DNA of 64,000 nucleotides from positions 31,388,042 to 31,452,041 of the forward strand of contig CM060734.1 in NCBI GenBank assembly GCA_030704615.1. The letters run 5' to 3'. Position numbers and translations under genes: made by a program. Origin of the DNA: Takakia lepidozioides. Its lineage: Eukaryota; Streptophyta; Takakiopsida; Takakiales; Takakiaceae. The notes beneath the pieces were generated by a model. It did not search any database. It was not told the DNA's origin and worked only from the letters and a program-made list of their open reading frames with translations. Below are positions 50,906 to 63,675 of the stretch, piece after piece. Each line of letters opens with the position of its first letter. The first letter of the stretch is position 1.

Positions 50906-52093
50906 CAGTGTTGGGCGAATATAGAGTCATCAAGATATCAACAATAGGATATAAGCCCGGATATCAATGTATCCGGACCGGGAACATGCATTTTTTAGTA
51001 TCCGGGTTAGATGCATAACCGGTTGATATGTACGAAAAAAAAACCCTATACACATTGTAATACCCAGCGGATATCCGGCCAATACTCGTCAATACCTGGC
51101 GGATCCCAGCCCTAAACTTAATAACCGGATGCATACCCGGATCTGTTGGTTGTCATGGGGGGTTGGTAGGATGTGAGCACAGCGGTGAGAAGAGCTCACG
51201 TGAGCACAAACCCACGGTCACGGGGGTTTTATGATTTTAAACTGCGGTCACAGGAGTTATATGTTTTCAAAACGGAATTAAACCATTGGCAGATATAGAG
51301 ACACGGTGCATTTATAGGGTTTCTGTGCCTATTTCTGTCCCTAAATCCAAAACCTTAATAGAATAGGCACCCATAATGTATATCTACAAGCTCCAAGTTC
51401 CACATATATACAGTTTTGGTATCCTACAAGAGTAACACATTAGGGAGAACAAAGTCACAATAATCAACACCATCCAAAACACACAAATACCAAACAATAG
51501 TTGAACAATTTAATATAATGAGACAAACAAAGGGTTTCGTTAACGAAAAAAATCAAGGTATCGAGTTTCACCAACGAAATAATGGGTTTGGCCGGCGAAA
51601 TATTGGGTTTCGTCGGCGAAATTCGAGGTATTGCTGCGTAGGTCATTATCCTATGGTTTCGGGGGCGAAACAAAATGTGTTGTGTTTGGTTTTGCATATA
51701 AGAGACGACGTGAGATTGTTTTATTTTGCTAATGAATTGTTATGTGCTTGTACGGACAGAAAAATAAACCACGGAAATAGGGTGCCCGTCCATATTCATG
51801 ACTCATTTTGTGCTTATTTCTCCCGTGTCTTTTTCTCTTCGTGTGGTTGTTTGTGCTCACGTAAGCACAAGTGTGCTCGTGAGCACAAATTGCACATTTT
51901 AGTTTCGCTATCGCATCTTTTCAAGAATATTTTAGGAATTTATGGTATATCCTCTTCTGCTCACGTGAGCACATGCTACCCAACCTCGTTATCATTTTGG
52001 TAATACCCGGAACCGGCGGATATCTAAAACCAAAATTTTTTAATATCCAGAACCGGCGTATATGAGAAAAAGGTGTAAATCCGCCCAACAGTG
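50906..52093. mobile_element. TIR element of hAT type, non-autonomous, with a nested insertion
   Basis: The left end CAGTGTTGGGCG (50906) and right end CCGCCCAACAGTG (to 52093) are inverted copies with one mismatch. Both sub-ends are full of GGATATC and CCGG words (50930-51140, 52000-52080). Flanks GTTCAGAC and GTTCGTGG share only four bases, so any 8-bp target duplication has decayed. Inside, at about 51160-51987, a second inverted pair (GGGTTGGTAGGATGTGAGCAC-like left end, GCACATGCTACCCAACC right end) marks a nested element. No transposase frame. Confidence 0.6.
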
Positions 52094-52800
52094 GTTCGTG
52101 GCTACTTCCTCGCTCGTATATATATATATGACGTTATGCACTCTCCATAAAATACATTGATTTTAGTGCTTCAAGGCATTTGTACTAAATAATTGATGTT
52201 CTAACAACATAGGCCCCTCGAGCTCTATGCATCATATTTGTCTGATATTTGATTTCCGATGGTTCTATTACATCTTGTGGCCCACATTGTAGTGTAATTG
52301 ATGTTTGCAATATGGTTTCCTCTAAACATCACTCAGAAATCATGTATTAGTAATACTCGTGGGAATGAATATACATATTTTTATGATTTTGAGTACATAA
52401 CATGTGAGTGAATCCACGCTTACAGGACCTCAACTGCATACCTAATAGGCATTTCAATCGCATGAGCTTGCCGCAGGCTTAAATTGCATTCCGGCGCCTT
52501 TGATTTTAGAGTTGCGGTTCTTGCTGTGAGATCTCCAATAATATAGAGCTCGTCAGTTTTCGCATGGGAGGTAGGAGAGCTGCCGGATGTGTGAACATTT
52601 TAGTAGTGCCGAATTTCATGACAAAATAGAATTTTTTTTGTCTAATACTAGCTATGATACCCTACTGTCTGTATAGAGTCTACAAAACGGGTGGGTTTTA
52701 CTCCCTATCCATCAGCTATAAGTTTAAAATTCGGTAAATAATAGTAAATACGGTAGGTACGCGAACCGTACCGTACCCTCATGCTGTCGGTAGGTATAGG
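52094..52800. other. no recognised gene
   Basis: AT-rich. Just beyond it, at 52818-52834, is another right-hand TIR, ATATCCGCCCAACACTA, of the same type as the 50906 element, whose left partner could not be found. Confidence 0.4.
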
Positions 52801-53200
52801 TACCTACCGTAAACAGTGATATCCGCCCAACACTACTATACGGGAACTCTGTTCCATTCACGGGAACGGAGAATACGGGAACGGAGCAGTGCAGGTCGTT
52901 GTTCGCTTCTCCTTCGCGTTCCCGCCTGCGATGGAGCTGTTGCCTGCCAAGGAGGTGGTCGCACGAAACATTGGAGATGGCCCTAAACGTTGTTGTTGAG
53001 GACGATAGCAATCTGTGCTTCTACTCACATTGTTGCAGTTGTGTCAGATTGTGAAATGTCATGCAGGATCGGCTTTGGTCTCACGCATGGGACACGACTG
53101 TAGAAGGCGTTCACTTCAGGGACGATAGACATCTGTGTGTTTGATTGCACGTTTGTTTCGTTCGAGTGTGTTGGAGGTTCTTCTTTTCCGGGGACAGGCT

Positions 53201-56200
53201 ATGGTGTCGTACCGGCGCTTGCTCGTTGCGGTGGAGGCGGCACTTTTAGGACCGAAGCCAGCCCTGCAGCACCGAGCTGATTTTTCCCACGCATTGCATG
53301 TCTGTCTCCCCGACTTCCAATCGTTTCTTCAGTATCCGGTAGGTTATATGCCTCCTTTGAATGCACGTTTGTGAATTAACTTGGCACCTTTTTCATCAAG
53401 ATGAAGCAGAGCTTATTATGCCAGTGGTTCCTTACTGATCGCAGGGCCAGTTGGAGAAATCCTATGCGCTTTGAAATACTTAACTAGCTACGCAAGCTTG
53501 TCGTTATTCAAATTATGCTTTTTGCGAGGTCATCTCTCGTTTCCCGGTTCTAGGTTCTGGAGTAAATTAACCGCAGGTCAGGCGTTGTAGTGAAGTAGAT
53601 GGACTTGGTGAAACCTCAGCACTCATGCGAAAAACAATTCACCTTTTGGATAGTGGGACGATGTTGAATTTCTCCTCTGTTAATCTGCAATTTTTTGTCA
53701 GGGGTCTCCAGTCTTAAAACCCTAAACCCACAGTCTAAAATGTTGAAGGGTTAGTGTCAGCAGTTAGACTGTTTCTGAGCTGCTTTTGACATCTGAAGTG
53801 AATGTCCTGGGCATCTGCTCCTCTGCCAACTGTTTGGGGAGGTTGTGAGTGCAGTTAGATGTGATTTTTGAAAAAAAATTATATGTGGATTCAAGATTCA
53901 CCTTGAAGATTGGCCCATGGAACTGACAGTAGACGAATGTAATGTCAAAGTCTTGTTATTTTTTTTTTCCGTCTCTTGAATTGTTGCATTTCCTGTGCTT
54001 TGTGTTTCCATCTTTGAAAGTTCTCCCTTACCTTGATGCAGCATCCTTCTATCTAACTCGAGTTACTATCATCCAGGTGCAGATTCGGGAATTGTCTGGG
54101 CATTTAGAGAGGGGTCCAGTGAGGTGTTGTATATATTTGAACCCACTTTACGCATTTTGAGCATTATGACGTCAGCTCTGTCATTGTAGAAGTGTACAGT
54201 AGAATTCCCAGATGTTCGTTTCACACCTTTTGCCTGCATCCCGTCCCAGGCCTCATAAGGTGAAGTCAAATAAACTATGATCCCCAAATCTGCTTGGATT
54301 TTTTGCAATTCTCCCCAACTGTACGTGCAGTGAACTCTGTTTTATATCTGGTCGTACTCATCACTTGTCCCTTATACTTGACATTTACTCTCTCCCATTA
54401 ATGGTCGCCTAAGTTATTCCAGAGAAAGTTGGATTAGGAAAGTAGAGATGTAGCAGATTAGAACCCTTCTCACTTGTGTCGTAAACATATTACTGGGAAC
54501 TGAGACAGACACACCTTTGACTCTTCTTTGTGGTGTGGGAAAGCTCTGTTGAACTCGTTTGTCAATTCAAGTGGTGAGTCTCATCCATGGAGAGAACGAG
54601 CAACATTTTGGTAATTATCTTAATTGTGTTCCAGTCACAAATCTTGCAGCAAGTGGTCAATTTTTACTAGATCACAATGTTTTGATTGCTGTGTGTCTGT
54701 GCTTCTCAGGTTCCAAAAGGAGAGGATCGAGCGCAAGTGTCCTCAAAGGAGGTGAGGTTGCCAAATGCGCCACCAACAATACTCGATGACCAAGACGCCC
54801 ATATTGTAAGATGATTATTACGAGTACTCAAAAATGGATTTTTGCTGTATTTCTGGGTTCTGTTCCACAGACATAATGCTGGTGGTCTATTGAGGCAGTA
54901 GTCACCACTACCAAAGCAATCTGATGTGATGATACCTGAATCAAAATAGTAACATGCTTCATTCACACTTGCAGGTACGTAACTAAAGATATCCCATGTG
55001 GCATCACTATCTACAGGTGTAACAAATCTGTTCTTCACACTTGGTCATGGCTATCTCATGTGGCACATGTAAGTGCCACATAGGATAGCTGAATTTTAGA
55101 GATAGGTGCCGCAGGTAGCACCGTAGTGTAGTGCTCAGAGCAGGGGTTATACTATCTGTTGCTGATACCTCCAAATGTGAAGGCCAATAGGTTAAGAAAA
55201 ATACTTTTAACCATGTTCAGCCTGCCATGTGGCAATCTGTAGCAGATAGGATACCTGTAAGTGAAATATCTATCTGCTAGTGCGAATGGAGCAGGTGAAC
55301 ATAATTATTATATATATATATATTATCTCTGTGATGAGCAGGCACTGAAGCTGAGCGATGACTTTCACCTGAATGAAATCGACTGCGTGAGTATGCTTGT
55401 GGCTGCACACCAGGAGGTGAGAATTCAATTCTTTGATTCATAGCTCGAGTCCTACTGAATCCTCTAGAAGGATGCTGTAAGGTTCTGGTAAACATAATAT
55501 GCTTCAAACGCCTGTTGCCTTTGATGCAGAGGAACTTGTTGGGTCGAGAGCCGTTGGAAGTTTTACGGCTGGCTGCTGGTCTCTGGTTCACTGAAAGGAG
55601 AGCATTGATAACATTGCTTCAGCTTTTGCTTCGAGTAAGTAAAATATGCCATTAGGCCTTTGGTTTTGGCTTTACTTCGCAGTCTACGCTCTGAGTTTGT
55701 GGGGTAATTTTACCTGGAATTGTCATTTACATATGTTCCCCTTCAGGCTGTGGTGTTGGACGATGAACTGGATCCTGATCTTGTTGCGGACATTCGCCTC
55801 TACATTGAGAGACTGCTTGATTCTGGACTACGGACAAGGCTCATTACCCTCATTAAGGTATTCCATCGGGCCTGGCAACCTTTGGCTATAAATAACTCTA
55901 GAACAGTGAGGATAGATTCAAATTGAAGAAGTTTGAGGGTGACAGACACAAATGGAGTGAAGTAGAATATGCGTGAAGACAAAAGAGTGGGAGTTAAGAG
56001 GGAGAAGCACATGTCAAAGTGGTATTTAACTTCATAGGTGATGATGCAGGCGCTGAATAAGGAGGAGCCAGCAGGGTTGGGAGGGCCTGGAGTGGAGCCA
56101 TATGTCATGGATGCACGAGGCGCTCTAGTGCAGCGCCGCAATGTAATCCAAAAGGAACGCCTCAGTCTTTGCCATTCCCTCGTCCTCACCTGTCTGGTTG

Positions 56201-59200
56201 TCCGCATCAGTACGTTGGAGCATTCGCCTGTGTTGTTTTTTCCTTCTCCTTTTGCGTTGTCCTATAAGCTCTTTGAGCTTCCCATGGAGTTTGTAGTTTC
56301 ATTTCTTTATAAAGTACCATTTCATTTCATTTCATTTCTCCCTCCAAAAGTGAGTAAATATAAAGCGTCATTTCTGTCCTGAAATGCCTAGTGCTTAAGG
56401 CACTACATGTTCATGCAACACTTGAGCTCTGAGCGGTTCTGTGGTTTCTGCGATTCTTCTGTTGAGATTTTGAGCGTGGTTCTTTGTTGTTCTAATTATA
56501 TCCATTGGGCCTCATATGTAATCTCTCTCTCTTTCTCTGTCACTCTCTTCTTCTTTCTGTCTTTAGGCTATGCAAACAACATCTTATGAGTACATTCTTT
56601 CTGTCTTTGGTGTGGAACCTTTATGGCAAAGCCCTCTGCTGCTTTGGTTTGTAGATACACAAGAGGCTAAGGACCTATATAAGTTGCTCAAGGACTGTGC
56701 TGAGGAGGAGAACCCTACACAGGATGGTGTAAAAATTCAGGTGCGACACATTTTAAGGACTTTCACTCTTTGACGAATGTGCTCATTTTTCTCTTCCCTT
56801 GTCATCGGTGCAGAAATCTGATATTTAGTGATTTGCTGGAGGTAAGTAATGTATCTGTTATGAATTCAGTTAATGTCGTTTACTTTTTTCCATAGGAGAG
56901 AGAAATGACAAGAGAGTGTAATGTCCCTAAGTGTCCCTCCTTAAGCATGCTTTCCCCACCTCCTTCCAGAGTCTTCTTAACCTCATCATGTTTAGAAGTT
57001 ACCAACCTCTTGTAGGAAGGTTCTGACCTTCCATACTTCCGCTAGAAGCTTCTGCGCTTGCTGCCTTGAACCAGAAATTCCTAACGGTTAACAAACATGT
57101 CTGTTAGAGATTCATGTATATGCCAGCCTGTACATCTTTCACAGTGTGTGTTGAAAGCACATGTAGATCGTGTTGACTGTCTTCTTTTGTGTTATTAGAA
57201 AGAAAGACATGAGGAAACTTATAATGTCCATGGAAAGCCCAAAGAGCCTATGGTTAAAAAAATCAGAAAAGGAGAAAGGAAAGGAAAATGTGGCCCCTTT
57301 TAACCAGTCACCACAACCAGCCACAACTCAATTTTGAGAGGAAGAACAGAAGCAAGAAATGAAGGAACTTAATCACGTATAAGAGAAGCTCCAAGAGCTT
57401 TGGGACAAAGGAAAGTAGAAAACAAAATTTTGACGCCCCCAACAACCAGCCACCATTATCAGAAAACTACGACTGATCTTTTAAGAGTCTCTTAAGTGGA
57501 GAGCCTCATGTAGATATGCTGCAAGTAATCTCTGATCCTCATAATGGAACAATTTCCCGCTCAAACTGGGCGCGGGGTCAATGGCCACAAGGCTACGGCA
57601 AACAACGTCTTATGAGTACAATCTGATCCTCATAATGGAACACCTCTGTAAAGGATTGGTTGTCTAAAGAAAGGACTTTAATAACGGCCACAGCGAGAAC
57701 GTCCCGGAGATGGGCAAATTCGCACCAGAATTCTGACACGCTCATTTTTGCATCTTCTATGACCAAAGCTACATACTCCCTTATGTGTTGGGTGCTGATA
57801 TCCATTACTGCAAGGAAGACAGAGCTATAGTTGGATGATGAGAATAAACTCATGAGAAGTTGTTTGCTGTAGCCCCCTGGAGTCCAGTGAGACAATTGGA
57901 CAGAGTAGAACCAAATCCGTACCATCATGAGAAAGATTGAAACAATGTGAGACAGAAACAGAAAAAGAAAGACATTTTTATAATGTCCACGGTGGGCAAG
58001 GGCAGATGGGTCAAGTGGAACATTAAGAGAAAATCACGTTATAAAGACTTGAAAGGTTAGCCAAGGAGAGACATGATAACAAGTATGCTATGACTCCCAC
58101 CGCCTTGGTCATTTCAGTGTGGCTTACCTTTCTCAGAGTGTGGTCAGTCTGTTGTGATAGATGTACATTTTGTTGCGTGGATTTTTCTGGGATGTTGTCT
58201 GATGAGTGACCAAGAGAAGAGACGATATGAAAAATACCCAGTAGGGGCTATGGGATACAGTAGCACTGGTGAGAGGAACCTGGTGCAATGCCCCAAATGT
58301 GGCTTCAAGACAAGAGTGCCTTGCAATCTGGCCAAATCCATGGTATCTACAAGGACCCAGATTGATAGTCAACAGAGGGCCGTGAGGGCCAATGAGATTG
58401 TGTGTATGAGGGAGAATGTACTCATAAGACTCTCATTGTAGCCTTGTGGCCATAGAGGCCGTGCCCAGTTTGGGCAAGAATTGTTTGTGAGAGAGAAATG
58501 AAATGGTACTTAAAATGTCTGTGACCAAGAAAAGAGAGAGAGAAAAACTAACTTCCGAGCATGGAAGTTTGGTGCAGATTACCTACACTATTATGTTTTC
58601 TCTGGTGATATCGCTGATGTCGGATGCTTTGGGGGGAGTCCAAGAGATGGGCTCTGTCCTCGCACTTGATGCTGCTTTCCGCCGTGAGTTCCAACAGCTG
58701 GTGGGCTCTCTGTTTCGTGCGTACATCTTTGTGTTGGCCCCACTGCCTTCTTCCACTCTGTCTCTTCCACACGAGATTGAACTATGAGGATTATTTGTTT
58801 GCACTTGGGGAGTACACCTTGCATTGATCAATACTTATCTTACCTCACTGGCGATCATCCACTTTGTTGCTGGCATCTGCTTCTTGTGCAGGTAATGGAT
58901 ACACGGGACCTGAGTGTGGCCACAGAGGGCTTCACTGGGGTGATACGTCTGGTCTGGGCAGTCTACATAATGCTTACCAAGAGTGTTTCTGAGGTTACCC
59001 CTGCTGGTGCCCTCTTTGGGGATGATGCAAGCGCCTGTTCATGCCTGAATCGTGCATGTGAACATGATGTCTTTCAGTTTCTTACCACACGGGTTCTTAA
59101 GACTGCTGCTTTCCAGGTCTGAATTGCTCACCATTAAAATTTCCCGTAGGAACCTTGACCCTCTTTGGCAGGTGCTGGAATGGACTTAGATTTTGAGATG

Positions 59201-62200
59201 TCATCTTGAGAAACTCAAATCAGTCATTGGATCATCAGAGTATTTCATGACTAACTGCTTTATGTGTGCAGAATGATGATGCGGAGCTAGTGTTCATGTA
59301 CATTGCGTATCTTCATAAGCTGCTGACAAGCTTTCTTTCTCAACCTGTGGGACGGGACAAGGCAAGTGTTACCCAACCTGAAGCCTCACTTGGGTTCTCT
59401 TCTCCTTTCACAGAGATAGCCTTATAACAACAGAGAGATCATGTCTCTTGTCCGGTAAGTTGTTGCTGAAATCTAGAATGGAGTCAATAATCCAGTGCAT
59501 GGATGTGAAGACTCCAAGCAGCTCAGAATAGGATTTTAGTTGTAGACTCACCCATTCTTTAATAAGAGGAAGCGACTTTGAGTGGCCACAGCAAGTAACT
59601 GTGCAACAATGGAGAAGATGCAACCCGTGTGCATTTTGTAAGCCACCAATAGGTCTTAGATTGCCATCAAGTATGGAAGCTTATATGCCACAATGGGCAT
59701 TTCAGGAAGACGAATCTTCAGTACATCCTGTAAGCCTGGCATTAAGAAAGGGAAGAAATAGGTGAAGAGAGGGGCGGACTCCTTTTGGGCAATGTAGAAA
59801 GTTGACATCTGAAGTTGTTTCTGATCAGGTTAAACTTTTATAAGCTCAACAATTTCCCCAAGGATCTTGTTTATATAGAAGATAGTGCAGAATATTTGGT
59901 CTCTCTTATTGGTTCGTCTACTAGTAAAAGGTCGCTTTGCGATTTTGAAGATTCCAAGTTTCACGTACAGGTCAAGGAGCTAAAGGATTTGGCAATGATG
60001 GACTCATACGTTGTGGATACAAAGGATGCACTCTCAAATGGTGATAGTGGAGGACAATCTCAGGCCATGGACGTTCAAGCAAAGCCTTTCATCTCTCTCC
60101 TTACTCTTATAGGGGACGTTTATCAGGTACAAGGCAAGTTAGTGTGGTGGATCTGCACAGTTTGAGCTTTGGTCATCTGTGAAGCATGGTAGCTAGATTG
60201 TTTACAATACCTGGGATGGTGAGACAAAAAGGAAACTTTGTAATCTCCATGGGAAGCTCAGAGAGCTTATGGGACATGAATAAACATAACGAATAGAAGA
60301 AAATCAACAGAATCGCCCCTTTCCGCACAAAGTGGGTAAAGTTGAAACAAGGAAAGATCGAGTGGGAGGAAGGAAGGAAGGAAGGAAGGCAAAACTTGTA
60401 TTCCGGGGTCATTGATTGTTAGCCCCTTAATGCTCATGAAAGACACACTGTTCATTCTCCTGCAATTTTTCCTGCCGTGAGTCATGTCATCCTATGGTGA
60501 CATCAGAGGGATCAACGATTGATGATTGTCAAGACTGTCGACAATGTCTTTTTCCAGTGCCTCACTTGTCAGTGCTTCTGGAAACCGCTCGGAACAGATT
60601 CTAACTCTGTTAAACATGGCAGAGGATCAGCTTAACGGCTAATATCTAGAGAGTGTATCTTCAACTGTCGTGTGAAATGCAAAAGTGTGGGGTTCATGAT
60701 TTGTTTTGGGGTGGGCTGTAGGTCGCGCCTGAGCTCATGCTCGATAATGAGGACCTTTGGAACTTTGTGCGATTTGCTGGGGAGGATCATTCGAGTTATC
60801 GTACTCTGGTTGCCTTCCTGAATATGCTCACTGCCTTAGTAAGTGGAAGTTTTCTGCAACATCGTTTTTGTGTTTTTCTGCTGTTTGATGTTTTTTGTTT
60901 TAAAGCTGCAATGGTCCTGGTTTTGCAGAAGAATGGAAACGTTGGCTGCTATGCAGTGCTATCTTAACTGGTTGAATCAAATCTTGATACCCTGTTTGTT
61001 TGTGGAAAAACCTATGACTCAGGGGTATCCATGGGAGTTTACAGGCTTCGAATGAAGAAGGGGCAAAGAGGGTCTATCAACTACTACAAAACAAGACCAT
61101 ACGTACAGTTGGTTGGCAGACACTCTTCAATTCCTTGGTGGTCTATGAGCAAAGATTCAGGCAGTCTCTGCAAACTGCAGGATCCTTCCTCCCGTCCTTC
61201 CAGGAAGGGGATGCACGTGCCTTTGAAGCCTACCTCAAAGTTCTGAGAGAGGTATAAGCCGGGTTTTTGTCTTAAGAGTTTCTCCAACTATAGACAAGTG
61301 GATAGATATTTCTTCAGGTCAGTTTTGTTTTGCTAATTAGTGAGGTCTCTTCTGTGTCCACCTGGTGTGGGCATTTTCGATGTGCCAGGTAATGGAAGCG
61401 GGTAATGAGATGGAGAGGTCGCAATGGTTTCTGGACATTGAACCTCTGTTCAAGCTTCTTCCCTACGAGAATGTGCCCCCTTATTTGAAGGTCAGGGAAC
61501 TTCATTGCCTGTGGACATGCTAATTGTGGCACTTTTAAAGGCATAATCGTGTGCGTCAGTCAAGAATTCATCTGTGGGTTCTTTCTATGTGAAGACAGAT
61601 TTCGATAACTTATTGACAAGCAATAGTTTGACAAGTAGTAAACCAAACCTGACCTACCCAGTTTAAGGACATTGTTAAATCCCATGAGAGAGTGAGTGAA
61701 GCACCAGATTACTCGGTCTTCCATACAGAGGATACATTCCATACACGCACAGATTGGAACCAAAGAAAATCACATGCACAATATGTAGCATACTCTTCAG
61801 GAAAATCAATTGGTTTGGTGCTTCAATGTGAGGCATGATGAGATCGACCTATAGAATCATGTTGTATGAGGAAGTATGTGGAAGAAGCCTGAACTCAAAC
61901 TGTGACTGCTTTGATGCAGGGTGCTCTCAGGAATGCCATTTCCACCTTTGTTCCTATCTCAGCCGTCATGAAGGACAAAGTATGGAGCTTGTTGGATCAG
62001 TATGACTTGCCAGTGGTTGCAGCACCCCTTTTGACTGATGGCTCCTCGCAACAAATTCCGTCCCAGGTACAGCTCCCTTTCTTCACCTGATCAATCACTT
62101 CTATGAAGTGTTTTCCTGATATGTGTCCAATGGTGTATTTTGTGTCCTATTTGAGTTGTTGCTTGAACCAGGTTGAGCAGAGGAGGACAGAAGCTGTGCA

Positions 62201-63675
62201 AAGGCCTTTTTGCTGCACTTCTGGTTTGGGTGTCCTAACTAGTTAGCTACCTGTCTGAACTGAAGTAAAAGAGAGTGATCAATAACTAACTCAATTAGAT
62301 TCTGAGTGCAGGTCTATGACATGACCTTTGAATTGAACGAAGTGGAAGCAAGGCAGGAAGAGTACCCCTCGACGCTCTCGTATCTTAAGCTGCTTAACGT
62401 CCTCATTGTCAACGAGTCCGACACCTCTGACAAAGGCCGAAGGTATGATAACAGTGGAGGGATATTGATGAGGATTTCTACTTATATGAAGGTTATTGTT
62501 TTCAGCTCCTACAGTTGGGTAACTCAATCACTTTAAGGGACTGTCCTCAGGCTAGCACATGCAGTCAAATCATTAGGGGTTGTCTGCTGGTCTGATAGTT
62601 CTGTGTATTGTTTGGATGGGATGGCGGGTAGATATATTGGCATTTTCCGGTTTGTACGGGACCAGGTATTTGCACCATATGCACAGAGAGCATATGCTGA
62701 TCCGGTGGAGAAATGGGAGCTTGTTTCAGCTGCTCTTCGTCATTTTCAAACGTGAGGGTACTACTCTCTCCTAGGCAATTACAAGTTTGATCCTTCTGAC
62801 CCTTTGTAATGAACCATGGATGTCCGACTTCCGAGGAGTTGGCGGTATACCAGCCTTATGTTGGCATGGACAGTGTCCTGCTTTACAGGTGGACAGTAAA
62901 GACAGTTGTCAATTTAAAAGCTGTTCAGAGGACAGCTATGCTACTGCAAAAGAAAAATGGTCCAAGGTCTACATGCCACTGTCTGATTCAGCTCAATACC
63001 GTTTTTGAATTACTGACAAAAGTTGAGGCCTACAGGATGCTAAATGTTTATCAGGTCACAGAGGATGACATTCGGAACAGTGCGGATCACCTCCTTCCAT
63101 CAGAAAATGGTCTTTCTGGAATGGGAGTTGTGGCTGGAGGAGCAGGAGGCATGGCACGTTTGCCAACCATTGAGATAATGAAGGTCTTCTTTCAACCTGT
63201 CTTAATGGAGGGTTTCAATTGTTGTGTTTGCTACTTGGTTGAGAAAAGCTTTACTGTGTCTGCTGCAGGTTGGCAGTATCTTCATCTGCCTACCCGCAGA
63301 GGGCCACATGATCACATTAAGGAACTACACGAGTATACCAGGAGAGGGAAATGGAGGGGTTACAGGTTGTCAAGTTGGAATCAAGGCCAGGATTGTCTGA
63401 TTCAGTGCACAAATGATCAATAGATTTGGGTCACTAGAAATGGTTAGCATGACTTTTCGTTGATTTGCTGCACACAGGATCTTATGAGTGGCAAAGTCAT
63501 TTACCGAAATGTGATGAGCATTCTTATGCTGGGTGTCGACACTGTTCTAGAGCAACGTACGACCCAACTCTATGGCCCAGCTTTGGAGGATGCTGTTGCT
63601 CTCTGTCTCCAAATTATTCTTCTGGCCTTCACCAAGGATGGTGCCTTGGCAGAGGTTTGGCGCCCTATTTATCAG
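53201..63675 (+). CDS. NUP205: Nuclear pore complex protein NUP205, N-terminal part (continues beyond window)
   Basis: Nineteen exons: 53201-53338, 54710-54805, 55342-55416, 55530-55634, 55747-55857, 56038-56209, 56655-56740, 58578-58700, 58892-59116, 59272-59361, 59971-60126, 60722-60838, 61045-61251, 61389-61490, 61920-62066, 62312-62442, 62632-62751, 63036-63183, 63478-63675. Phases agree throughout, giving 849 residues, a little under half of a plant NUP205. Recognisable family segments: MVSYRRLLVAVEAALLGP, ALKLSDDFHLNEIDCV, KEEPAGLGGP, FAGEDHSSYRTLVAFLNML, DQYDLPVV, FELNEVEARQEEYPSTLSYL, EKWELVSAALRHFQ. It is a large alpha-helical scaffold nucleoporin (Nup192/Nup205 family) of the inner ring, acting at the nuclear envelope. 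The intron after exon 10 uses a GC donor (AAG|GCAAGT), and the last visible exon is followed by GCATGA, probably another. No further exon was recognised between 63676 and 64000. Confidence 0.95.
56240..56342 (+). repeat. dispersed hairpin repeat in NUP205 intron 6
   Basis: CCTATAAGCTCTTTGAGCTT, then CCATGGAG and a (CATTT)n tail. Same family as 9000 and 17770. At 56565-56608 a LINE-tail-like GGCTATGCAAACAACATCTT with GAGTACATTC follows after a (TC)-rich run. Confidence 0.7.
57205..57622. repeat. cluster of dispersed repeats in NUP205 intron 7
   Basis: Two reverse-oriented hairpin-repeat copies (57205-57260 with CTTATAATGTCCATGGAAAG; 57355-57415 with GAGCTTTGGGACAAAGGAAA), then a forward LINE-tail copy at 57557-57622 (CTCAAACTGGGCGCGGGGTC, GGCTACGGCAAACAACGTCT). 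A reverse LINE-tail copy sits at 58425-58480 in the same intron. Confidence 0.7.
60225..60285 (-). repeat. dispersed hairpin repeat in NUP205 intron 11
   Basis: On the plus strand TTGTAATCTCCATGGGAAGC, then TCAGAGAGCTTATGGGACAT: reverse-oriented copy of the family. A (GGAA)n run at about 60367-60388 follows. Confidence 0.65.

Noticed and set aside
54077-54160. Possible NUP205 exon after a CAG at 54076
   Set aside because: Exons 1 and 2 join in phase, and the product (IRELSGHLERGP) has no counterpart in the family.
58548-58831. Minus-strand frames opposite NUP205 exon 8
   Set aside because: Shadows of the coding exon; no domain similarity.
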